Assembly: GCF_002307495.1 (NCBI RefSeq)
Contig: NZ_NTMR01000012.1
Location: 172,030-236,029, forward strand
Source: Pseudomonas abyssi
Lineage (GTDB): Bacteria; Pseudomonadota; Gammaproteobacteria; Pseudomonadales; Pseudomonadaceae
Reading direction: 5' to 3'
Length of the DNA: 64,000 nt
Below are positions 21,455-29,059 of this stretch, piece by piece. Below the pieces are notes generated by a model. The model saw nothing but the letters and a program-made list of their open reading frames with translations, did not search any database and was not told where the DNA came from. Position numbers and translations under genes: made by a program. Each line of letters starts with the position of its first letter. The stretch's first letter is position 1.

Positions 21455-21962
21455 TCAGTGCATTGAGGATCAACAAGTGGACTTTGCTCAAGGCCGTTCG
21501 GTACTTGGGCAGGGAGCCGTCGCCAATGGCGATTTGCATCTCTTCATAGAGTTTTGAGGCGCTTTTGTAGATCACCGAGTAGCCCTGTCGGCACGCCTGG
21601 CTGCCAAATGCGCAGGCGAGCCAACTCTTGCCTGTGCCGGTGGCTCCGGTCAGCAGCAGGTTCTGTTGCTGACCAATCCAGGAGCATCCTGTCAGACCTG
21701 CGATCACTTGCTTATCCAGACCGCGACTGCTGCGGTAATCCACATCCTCCAGGTGCGCGGCATAGCGCAGCTTCGCCTGCTTCAGTAGGCGAGACAGCTT
21801 GCGGTTCTCGCGTTCGCTGAGTTCACGATCCACCATCAGGCCCAAGCGGTCATCAAAAGGCAGTTCCTGCATGCGTGGTTGTTCAAGCTGGTCGCGGTAG
21901 GCCTTGGCCATACCGGACAGTTGCAGTTGCTGGAGCTTGCTTTGGGTCTGCTGGTTCAGCAT
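21455..21962 (-). pseudogene. istB: IstB helper ATPase, C-terminus lost
   Basis: IS21 helper ATPase (DnaC-like) that normally activates the IstA transposase. The N-terminal part is intact: MLNQQTQSKLQQLQLSGMAK and Walker A GATGTGKSWLA. Homology stops after KVHLLIL, where the Walker B aspartates and the last third (about 80 residues) should follow. The frame then runs through unrelated sequence to a stop at 21339. The protein cannot hydrolyse ATP normally. Confidence 0.85.
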
Positions 21963-23219
21963 GTCGAATGATCCTTTTCATCGGCAAAGTAATGGGCACC
22001 GCGCAGGTTTTCGTGAGCGGCTGTCGAGCTGGGTAGGGATTTCAGGCCAGGACGTTTGTCGGGCTGCTCGCGCAAGATGGATTGCAGGCTTTTCAGGGCG
22101 AAGGTCTTGATGGTCAGCGCATAGGCACAGGCCTCCTCCAGTCGTGCATCGCCATGTATACGGGCTTCCTTGCGCAAGGCGTTGGCGGCCTTATGTCCAT
22201 TGGCCACATCGGTTCGCTCGGTCAGGTGATAGTGCAGATGGCGCAGTAGTGCAGGCCCGACCCGCTCACCCCAGGCGAGCAATGCGGCGGGCTCACTGTC
22301 AGCGTAATACTGGTGGTTCGGCGGCCTGTGCTCCGGCTGCACGCTGATGCCGGAAACATACTGCCGGGCATGACTGCTGACGCGCAGATGATTGTGAAAG
22401 ACCTCCACGATCTCGCCCGTAGCGCGTACATCCACTTGCTGCTGTACCAATCGGCTCGGCACGGAATAGTGGTGGTTGTCGTACTCCACCAGGTAGTCGC
22501 TGCGCATTCGCACCTTGAAGCGCCAATCGGCATGCTCGTAGGCGTGGATCGGCAGCGGCTGGAGCGCGGGCTGCTCCACCTCGACGAATAGGCTATGCCG
22601 ACTGCTGCCAGGCTGGCGTTTGAACGGGCGTTGATTGAATGCCGGCAGCAACTCCAGGATGGCCTGATTGAGTTCTGCCAAGCTGAAGAAACGGCGGTGG
22701 CGTAGGGCTGCCAGCAGCCAGCGTTGAACCAGCTTCACCCCGGCCTCCACTTTGCCTTTGTCTTTGGGTCTACGCGGGCGGGCCGGCAGGATAATGGCCT
22801 GGTAATGGTGGGCCAGTTGCTGATAGATCAGGTTGAGCTGGACTTCATCCTTGCCGTGCTTGATCACCGCTGCCTTGAGGTTGTCGGGAACCAGTAGGCG
22901 GGGCACCCCCGCGAAGAAGTTGAAGGCCTGCACGTGGCAGTGCATCCAGTCTTCAATCCGCTGACTCCACACGGCACAGGCGAAGGTGTAGCTGGAGTAG
23001 CCCAGCACGCCGACAAAGATTTGTGCCAGACGAGGTTCCGATTGGCCGTCCAGATAGATCGGCATGGTCTTGCCGGAGAAGTCCAAGAACAGCTTGTCGC
23101 CAGGTTGATGCAGCTGACGCATTGCCAATGGTTGCTGCTGCACAAAGCTGCGATAGCTGGCCGTGAACTGTGAATAGGCGATGCCGTCTGGCTCGGTAGT
23201 CCGCCACTCACGCCATACC
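21956..23219 (-). pseudogene. istA: IstA transposase, N-terminus lost
   Basis: Remaining part of the IS21 DDE transposase, about 420 codons. It starts at WREWRTTEPDGIAYSQF, normally near residue 110-130, and continues through the catalytic core: LFLDFSGKTMPIY, LLVPDNLKAAV and DKGKVEAGVKLVQRW supply the D, D and E residues. The DNA-binding N-terminal domain is missing. Upstream the frame continues into the chr module and gives a chimeric reading frame of 456 codons that I do not regard as a real gene. Confidence 0.85.
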
Positions 23220-23256
23220 GGTCGATCTTCGGGCGTTCGCGGGTGATCCACTTCAT
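23218..23256 (-). pseudogene. 5' fragment of a second ChrB-like gene
   Basis: After an AGGAGGTG-type ribosome site the minus strand reads MKWITRERPKIDR, the characteristic start of short ChrB-type chromate resistance proteins. Homology then ends and IS21 istA sequence begins, so only 13 codons remain. It was the last gene of the chrB-chrA-rhodanese order. The identification rests on a short but distinctive sequence. Confidence 0.65.
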
Positions 23257-23270
23257 GCAGCACCTCCTGC

Positions 23271-23596
23271 CTATCGGGATAGGCTCCGGGTGGGCTGGCG
23301 AGCGCTGTGCCAGCCAGAAAAACCATCGATCAAGTAGCGCGCATCCAGACCCATGGCCTCCAGTGTGGCGGCGTGCCCTGGCTGATTTCATGCCCCTTGG
23401 CGCAATAGAGAATCACTGGCCTGTCCCGTGGAACCTGATCCTTCCAGGTGAATACTTCCTCGGGATCGCGCCAGTGTGCACCGGGGATTTCTGTGGCATC
23501 GGCAAGTCGCACGCTGGTGCGACGCACATCCAACAGAGTGAACATCCGATCTGCTGCCTGCCATTCCGCCAGTTCGCATATCGAGATTCGGCTCAT
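23271..23596 (-). pseudogene. Rhodanese-like protein of the chromate operon, frameshifted
   Basis: Single-domain rhodanese (ChrE-like) starting MSRISICELAEWQAADRMFT, with the catalytic loop YCAKGHEISQG. One base appears to be missing near 23373-23376: the uninterrupted frame ends RPWVWMRAT at 23330, whereas a one-base shift restores AATLEAMGLDARYLIDGFSGW and runs to TAG at 23271. It lies 10 bp downstream of chrA with a good ribosome site. The substrate-loop cysteine is before the shift, but the fold's C-terminal helix is lost. A sequencing error cannot be excluded. Confidence 0.75.
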
Positions 23597-23606
23597 TTCC
23601 CACCTC

Positions 23607-24971
23607 TCAGTTTTGCAGCAGGTGCACAGCCAGACCTACCAGCGCACAGGCCGCCAGCACCTGGATGACGCCGCGCTTGAAGCGGAACAAAGCGATGGCC
23701 GCTGCCAACGCGATCAGCGCCGATGGCCAATCGAAATGACCGTTGAAGCCTTGCGGCCAGAGCACGTGGTAACCGAAGAACAGTGCCAGGTTGAGGATCA
23801 CCCCGACCACGGCGGCGGTGATGGCCGTCAGCGGTGCGGTGAACTTAAGTTCGTTGTGAGTCGACTCCACCAACGGGCCGCCTGCGAGAATGAAAAGGAA
23901 GGACGGTAAGAAGGTGAACCAAGTGACCAGGCTGGCCGCCACGGCTCCAGCCAGGAAGGCCTGATCGGCACCGAATACCTGTTGCACATACCCACCGACG
24001 AAACCGACAAAGGCCACCACCATGATCAGCGGCCCCGGCGTGGTCTCGCCCAAGGCCAAGCCATCGATCATCTGCGTCGGGCTCAGCCAGCCGTAGTGGC
24101 CGACTGCACCTTGGTAGACATAGGGCAGCACTGCATAGGCACCGCCAAAGGTCAGCAACGCGGCCTTGGTGAAGAACCAGCCCATCTGGGTCAACGTGCC
24201 TTCCCAACCGAACAGGGCGGTCAACAAGCCCATGGGCAAGGCCCACAGTGCCGCACCAATGACGGCCAGCACGAGCAGGCGCGGCCAGCGAAAGCGCGCA
24301 TGTTCCGGTGTCGGGGTGTCGTCATCGATCAGCGCAGAGCCGAAGGATTGCTTGGCCGCACCGTGGCCGCCACCGACACTGAATTTCTGCGGGGCAAATC
24401 GCCCGCCGAAATAGCCGATCACGGCGGCACCCAATACGATCACCGGGAACGGTAGGTTCAACGCGAAAATGGCGACGAAGGAGGCGGCGGCAATCGCCCA
24501 CAACCAGTTGTTCTTCAATGCACGGGAGCCGATGCGGTGGGCGGCCTGCACCACGATGGCGGTCACTGCGGGTTTGATCCCGTAGAACAACCCAGCCACC
24601 ACCGGCACTTCGCCGAAGGCGATATAGACCCACGACAGCGCGATCAGGATGAATAGCGAGGGCAGTACGAACACTACCCCGGCAATCACCCCGCCCCAGG
24701 TACGGTGCATCAGCCAGCCGATATAGGTGGCCAACTGCTGTGCCTCCGGGCCGGGCAACAGCATGCAGTAGTTCAGGGCATGCAGAAAACGCCGTTCGGA
24801 GATCCAGCGCCGGCGCTCTACCAGCTCCTGGTGCATGATCGAAATCTGCCCGGCCGGGCCACCGAAACTGATGAAGCCAAGCTTCAGCCAGAAAGCGAAG
24901 GCCTGCCAGAAGCTGACCGGCTGCGGTGCTTGCGTCAGTGTTTCCGCGTTCTGCGCGGCTGTTTGCGTCAC
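23607..24971 (-). CDS. chrA: Chromate efflux transporter ChrA
   Basis: Inner-membrane chromate exporter, 454 aa, of the CHR superfamily long type with two homologous halves. First half: SFWQAFAFWLKLGFISFGGPAGQI and LNYCMLLPGPEAQQLATYIGW. Second half: FFTKAALLTFGGAYAVLPYVYQ and DGLALGETTPGPLIMVVAFVG. About ten or more hydrophobic segments are visible. The start is GTG at 24971, overlapping the chrB stop (GTGA), so the genes are translationally coupled. Confidence 0.95.
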   Translation of the reverse strand: MTQTAAQNAETLTQAPQPVSFWQAFAFWLKLGFISFGGPAGQISIMHQELVERRRWISERRFLHALNYCMLLPGPEAQQLATYIGWLMHRTWGGVIAGVVFVLPSLFILIALSWVYIAFGEVPVVAGLFYGIKPAVTAIVVQAAHRIGSRALKNNWLWAIAAASFVAIFALNLPFPVIVLGAAVIGYFGGRFAPQKFSVGGGHGAAKQSFGSALIDDDTPTPEHARFRWPRLLVLAVIGAALWALPMGLLTALFGWEGTLTQMGWFFTKAALLTFGGAYAVLPYVYQGAVGHYGWLSPTQMIDGLALGETTPGPLIMVVAFVGFVGGYVQQVFGADQAFLAGAVAASLVTWFTFLPSFLFILAGGPLVESTHNELKFTAPLTAITAAVVGVILNLALFFGYHVLWPQGFNGHFDWPSALIALAAAIALFRFKRGVIQVLAACALVGLAVHLLQN

Positions 24972-25906
24972 GTCGAGGGTACTCCTTTGTCGAAACTGGC
25001 CAGCAATCCGTCAAAAATGGCGGAAGCGGCGGTCAGCAATTGATCGTCTTGAGTCAGGGTTTCGCGCAGTCCGGCTAGCACGCTCTCGATACCGGCGGCC
25101 TCGGGCGGCTGCACGCCGCCCACGTCGAGGTAATGCACAAGTAAACCCAGCCGTGCGATAGCGGGCTGCTCCAGGCCGAAGCTTGCCGCCAACACCTCGA
25201 AGGTGACGCGACTGCCGACATGACTGAAGGTCGCGCCGTCGAAGTCGAAACCCAGCGCATCGGCCGGACAATCCCCGGGACTGGCCAGCCACAGGATCCT
25301 GGCCTGTGGGTCGATAAAACGGCGGATTAGCCAGGCACTGGCCAAGCGATCCACCCATGGCCGCTGGCGGGTCGCCCAGGTGCGCTCCTGGTAGTCGGAT
25401 GAATGCAGCCGCGCGATGACACCGGCCATGGCGTTCGGCTCATCCGGGGACAGGGCCCGGGCGCAGGCTAGCTCCAGCTCCTGCAAGGCTTTATCCGTTT
25501 GCTGTTGTGCCTCATCAGGGAAAAAGTCGATTTCGACCAGGCTGGCGAAAGCTTTGCGGAGCTTGCGTACCTGCTTGAGCGTGTCCTGCACGGTATCGGC
25601 AGTCAGCACATTCCGCACTTGTACGACTTCACCCAGCACGGCCGCATAGTCTTCGCCGCGATCAAACAGGTCGGTAAAGTTCGCTCCCTCAGGCTCTTCG
25701 ACGCGCAGCACATGGGCTGCCCCACCAGCGTCCCGTACATCTGAGGCCAAACCATCCAGGGTGGCGCGACAGTCCTCGCGCTCAGGCATCAGATAGACAC
25801 CATCACGCAGCACTGCCGCCCCGGAGGCTTTCAGCGAGCGCCAAGCCCGTTGCCGAGCAGTAGCATTCTCGGTGGGCAAGGAAAGGATGAGTGCTAGCAG
25901 CTTCAT
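24968..25906 (-). CDS. chrB: Chromate resistance regulator ChrB
   Basis: ChrB, 312 aa, full length for the family, commonly the chromate-sensing regulator of chrA. The N-terminal part (LILSLPTENATARQRAWRSL, then GVYLMPE) and the C-terminal half (RQRPWVDRLASAWLIRRFID, FDFDGATFSHVG, VHYLDVGG) match ChrB. It is the first gene of chrB-chrA-rhodanese. A long inverted repeat sits directly over its start region (25909-25944) and may be the operator. Confidence 0.92.
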   Translation of the reverse strand: MKLLALILSLPTENATARQRAWRSLKASGAAVLRDGVYLMPEREDCRATLDGLASDVRDAGGAAHVLRVEEPEGANFTDLFDRGEDYAAVLGEVVQVRNVLTADTVQDTLKQVRKLRKAFASLVEIDFFPDEAQQQTDKALQELELACARALSPDEPNAMAGVIARLHSSDYQERTWATRQRPWVDRLASAWLIRRFIDPQARILWLASPGDCPADALGFDFDGATFSHVGSRVTFEVLAASFGLEQPAIARLGLLVHYLDVGGVQPPEAAGIESVLAGLRETLTQDDQLLTAASAIFDGLLASFDKGVPST

Positions 25907-25908
25907 AT

Positions 25909-25944
25909 TGTAGAGATATATTCATTTATGAGTGAGTCTCTACA
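25909..25944. promoter_or_regulatory. Probable operator of the chr operon
   Basis: TGTAGAGA (25909-25916) and TCTCTACA (25937-25944) are perfect inverted repeats separated by 20 bp of AT-rich sequence, two bases upstream of the chrB start codon. Binding of an autoregulator (ChrB itself is the obvious candidate) here would block transcription or translation of the operon. Confidence 0.6.
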
Positions 25945-26007
25945 TATTGATCTGAGACGAAAGAGACCGCAAGCGTTTTCGGCGCACCTACCGGCTTTCG
26001 GGGCGGG

Positions 26008-26118
26008 TCAGAATCATCAGCGGTGTGGATCACAACCACTGGAATGGGTGGGATAGAACCTCCAGCATGGACGGGTCACAATCGCTGGAACTGGGTGTCA
26101 GCATCACTGGAATACACA
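26008..26118 (-). repeat. IS21-family end with multiple terminal repeats
   Basis: About five degenerate direct repeats at roughly 22-bp spacing begin at 26008, 26030, about 26052, 26076 and 26098; units look like TCACAATCGCTGGAACTGGG. Read on the minus strand the end starts TGTGTATTCCAG and repeats lead inward. IS21 elements have such repeated ends upstream of istA, and the orientation agrees with the istA-istB remnant at 21455-23219. I infer this is the outer end of that same, now split, element. Confidence 0.65.
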
Positions 26119-26120
26119 GG

Positions 26121-27146
26121 ATGCGGGCAAACGAAGACTCAGGCAGGTCGCCCATACCATCATGGCGAGACGATTCTGAGGTGCACTACGTTAGATGGAT
26201 GGGAGAGCGAGGCAGCCCATCGGGCCTATCGGATCTGGAGATCGAAGTAGCGAAAGCCATTGCTGCAGAGTGGGATGCAGTAGCCCAGAAACATCCGTTC
26301 TCCCCGGAAATCTATTTTTACTCCATGGGAAATTGGCTCTCGCCTTCACGAGACTACCAGCTGTTGAAATTGCTGCATGTTTGCTCTGTGCTGAAGCTGC
26401 AGGGCTACGGGGCAATGCGCGAGCACGTTCTCCGGTGTATTAGTGAGTCTATTTCAGATGAACGCCTCTCAACCATGATCCATCAGCCGTGGCTGCTTCA
26501 GGCTCTAATACTTCATGGTTCTGCGGATGGGGTTGCCGGCCTGGAGCAACTGCTCATCTCCATGACGCAAAAGGTTGTAGAGGCAGAGCAGGCGCACGTG
26601 GTTTGGTTGAAAGCAAACGTATTTAGGAAGCTATATCACCTTGCATTTGCTAAAGCAGATTTTACGTGTTGCCTACGTGTCGCGCGCGATGGACATACAT
26701 TGGTAGACGATTTTAGCGGCGCGGTGCCCAGCGAAGTCGGATTAGGTGAGATGCAGAGTAACCTGCTGACTTGTAAGCATTGGAAGTATTTGGAGCTCAG
26801 AGCTGCGATAGAAATTGCCATTGAATCGGATGCGGCACGCCAATCGCTGTTGTCCGTCGAAGACCCCGCGACCTACTTTTCCGACGAACACGATTACTGC
26901 ATCCGTGAGGTAATTGACTTCGATTTTGGGGACGAATGCTATGTGACGCCATACGGCCACTCGATTATCAAGGGTGGGGATTGGATGAAGATGCTATCGG
27001 CTATGCTCGAGGCTGAAGGAGGGTTTTCGAGCCAACAGGAGATCGAGGTCGCGCACCGGATAATGGCGGAGCTGGGGCCCTTAATGGAAGATCTCTCGGA
27101 TCAAGAAAACGCCTTTGCAGCGTGGTCTTTATCTGACTTCGAATAA
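26121..27146 (+). CDS. Hypothetical protein abutting the IS21 end
   Basis: Frame of up to 341 aa from ATG 26121, immediately after the IS21 end; ATG 26199 (MGERGSPSGLSDLEIEVAKA) is another possible start. The frame is open further upstream through the IS end, so the original N-terminus may have been removed by the insertion. The body is mixed helical with no motif I recognise (IYFYSMGNWLSPSRDYQLLK, AELGPLMEDLSDQENAFAAW). Codon use looks genuine. It ends 34 bp before a convergent gene. Function unknown. Confidence 0.6.
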   Translation: MRANEDSGRSPIPSWRDDSEVHYVRWMGERGSPSGLSDLEIEVAKAIAAEWDAVAQKHPFSPEIYFYSMGNWLSPSRDYQLLKLLHVCSVLKLQGYGAMREHVLRCISESISDERLSTMIHQPWLLQALILHGSADGVAGLEQLLISMTQKVVEAEQAHVVWLKANVFRKLYHLAFAKADFTCCLRVARDGHTLVDDFSGAVPSEVGLGEMQSNLLTCKHWKYLELRAAIEIAIESDAARQSLLSVEDPATYFSDEHDYCIREVIDFDFGDECYVTPYGHSIIKGGDWMKMLSAMLEAEGGFSSQQEIEVAHRIMAELGPLMEDLSDQENAFAAWSLSDFE

Positions 27147-27180
27147 TCGGGCAGTGCCGGGCGTTGCAGTGCACGTAGGC

Positions 27181-28254
27181 TCAAATTGAAAAATCGTGAG
27201 CAATCCGAAATTTCTTGTCCCAAGCTGTGGCGGTGCCTTTGTTAACGCGGTTTTGAATTTGTTCGATGATGAGGTCGTCAAAAGCACGTGCTTTCTTCTT
27301 GAGAGATGGTTTCACAGGGCTAAACCGAAGCGGTAAAGGCAGTTGGCGCGACCCACCAGGTCGCGTTGACTTCAGCTTTGGAGATAGGCGTTCTTTGGTA
27401 ACCCGCCCTTGCCCTTGGATGATTCTGTCATATACCTCTAAATATTCACGCTCAAACAATGTGTGGAGCCGTAGCCCTGCTGAATCCTTGGCCAGGTAGC
27501 TAAGGTACAGCCAGTCTTGTCCGAAAACACAGGCCTGATCCTGAACGGCTATCTCTGCCAAGAGTGCCATTACCTCGGAGAGCGCCGGGAGAATGATCCA
27601 TACCCTGCCATCCGGCGCGTCTGCATGGCGGGCTTTTGCGAGGTCGTATAAATCCATGGCCATCTTGAGAGGGTCTATGGACTGGCCTGCTCGTTTGCAT
27701 AAAATCTGAGCATAGACCTTGCCGCCTTTGTCCAAGATCAAGTACCTAGGGCCATCGTAAAACGCGGAGTTCTCTACTTGGACTATGGCTCCATCGTGGA
27801 TGCCAAACATGTCTGAAGGGTTGGACGTAATGCAGGCATCGATATCACGATAGAAACTCACAGTGTCACGGCGGTTCTGAGCTCTGGCTATCTGCAGAGG
27901 CGAAACGCTGGGGCTTTCTTGGCGAAGCGATTCAAGAGTTTTCTTTAAGTCGGCAATCGATACGGCGTTGCTTAGTGCTTGCTCGGTCAACGAACTCGCG
28001 ACGTCTGGCGATATGCGTGAAATCTTCTCAAGCGTCTCGAAGTGCACATAGCTGCAGCGCACTTGCGCTGCCGTGGTGTTTGGCAGCGTCCTTCTGAGAA
28101 ACCTCCCTGCTGCAACTATCCTGCCGAGTAGCTTGGGGTTCACTTCAAGCTCTGCGGCAATGCTCGTTGTGTTGGAGTCGGGGCCTCGAGCGCTAAAAAG
28201 CTGCTCTGCTTTGTGGTAAGTGCTGAACCAGGTTGTGCTTATCGGGCGTGCCAT
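27181..28254 (-). CDS. Unrecognised 357-aa protein divergent from tnsA
   Basis: Starts MARPISTTWFSTYHKAEQLF and shows an N-terminal region that could form a helix-turn-helix (IAAELEVNPKLLGRIVAAG, residues 33-51), a helical middle, and a basic C-terminal quarter (SLKKKARAFDDLIIEQIQNR). No enzyme motif is evident. It is transcribed away from tnsA across an 82-bp gap, so the two promoters overlap in one small region. That position suggests a link to the transposition genes, either as regulator or accessory factor; this is inference. Confidence 0.65.
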   Translation of the reverse strand: MARPISTTWFSTYHKAEQLFSARGPDSNTTSIAAELEVNPKLLGRIVAAGRFLRRTLPNTTAAQVRCSYVHFETLEKISRISPDVASSLTEQALSNAVSIADLKKTLESLRQESPSVSPLQIARAQNRRDTVSFYRDIDACITSNPSDMFGIHDGAIVQVENSAFYDGPRYLILDKGGKVYAQILCKRAGQSIDPLKMAMDLYDLAKARHADAPDGRVWIILPALSEVMALLAEIAVQDQACVFGQDWLYLSYLAKDSAGLRLHTLFEREYLEVYDRIIQGQGRVTKERLSPKLKSTRPGGSRQLPLPLRFSPVKPSLKKKARAFDDLIIEQIQNRVNKGTATAWDKKFRIAHDFSI

Positions 28255-28336
28255 AACTGAACCGTCGAGATTGTTACGAGCGATGCTACACCCTAAAAGC
28301 TTGACAGCGCACTAGTGATCGCCATTAATAACGTAG

Positions 28337-29059
28337 ATGGAGATGCGAAATGGTGTCGTGGTTATGAAAACAGACAAACAGAGCCCGGCTTTTGCTCGAA
28401 ATGTGGCGCGGCGAACCAGGAGAGCCGGTCGCGCGTATGTGATGTGCTCGCCTTTAAACGGCTCAACAGACGTGCGTTTTGAGTCGCGTCTGGAGCTGGC
28501 AGTCGCTCAGCTATTGGAGCTCGATCCACGAGTGAATGGGTACCGAGCTCAGCCCTACACGCTCTCCTTTGAGATGGAGCTGGATGGCGTTGTGAAGCGT
28601 CGATTGTATACACCTGACTTCGAGCTAGAGGTTGGTGGAATAACGGTCGTGATTGAGGTCAAGCCACAACGTTGGGTTGATGAGCATGCTGCGCTTTTTG
28701 CTAGGGCTCAGAGCGAGCTTTTGAAGTCAGGGAAGCGTTTCCTCGTTGTCACCGAGCAGAGCTTTACAGGCCACGTGCAACGCAATGTTGAGGTACTTCT
28801 GGGGTTTTATACCCAAGCAAGGGCGTGCTTGCAGGACTGGGCTGCACCGCTGCTGCTGAAAGGTACTGATGAGCTAAGCGGACACGTGTCTCGTGTCGTT
28901 CAAGGCGACCTGCCAAGCAACTATGTTGCCGCTGCAGGTGTGTTGCTGGGCATCTTGCGATTTGACATGACCAATGACCTGTTCGAAACCATGGACTTTG
29001 ATGTCTGGCCGACGCAAGGAGCCCTGTGCGGCTTCGAGGTGCTCTCCTATGAACAATGA
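28337..29059 (+). CDS. tnsA: TnsA-family transposase endonuclease subunit
   Basis: Restriction-endonuclease-like protein that cuts the 5' ends of Tn7-type elements so they leave by cut-and-paste. 240 aa from ATG 28337; ATG 28364 (MKTDKQSPAFARN) may be the true start. The catalytic set is present: FESRLE (E49 or E53), YTPDF (D94) and VVIEVKP (E107, K109). The presence of TnsA argues for simple rather than replicative transposition. The tnsB start overlaps its end by 11 nt, opening the tnsA-tnsB-tnsC-tniQ operon. Confidence 0.92.
   Translation: MEMRNGVVVMKTDKQSPAFARNVARRTRRAGRAYVMCSPLNGSTDVRFESRLELAVAQLLELDPRVNGYRAQPYTLSFEMELDGVVKRRLYTPDFELEVGGITVVIEVKPQRWVDEHAALFARAQSELLKSGKRFLVVTEQSFTGHVQRNVEVLLGFYTQARACLQDWAAPLLLKGTDELSGHVSRVVQGDLPSNYVAAAGVLLGILRFDMTNDLFETMDFDVWPTQGALCGFEVLSYEQ

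Larger units (their letters stand above)
21455..23219 (-). mobile_element. IS21-family element remnant (internal part)
   Basis: Contains a 5'-truncated istA and a 3'-truncated istB in the usual istA-istB order with a 7-nt overlap. Both outer parts are missing: istA lacks about its first 120 codons at the chr boundary near 23219, and istB breaks off after LLILN near 21455. A matching terminal repeat region occurs 2.8 kb away at 26008-26118, which suggests one IS split by the chromate module. It should not be able to move on its own. Confidence 0.85.

Noticed and set aside
22864..23391. 175-codon frame starting MKSARARR across the chr/IS21 junction
   Set aside because: It joins the out-of-frame end of the rhodanese gene, the 13-codon ChrB-like fragment and antisense-frame istA sequence; a chimera rather than a gene.
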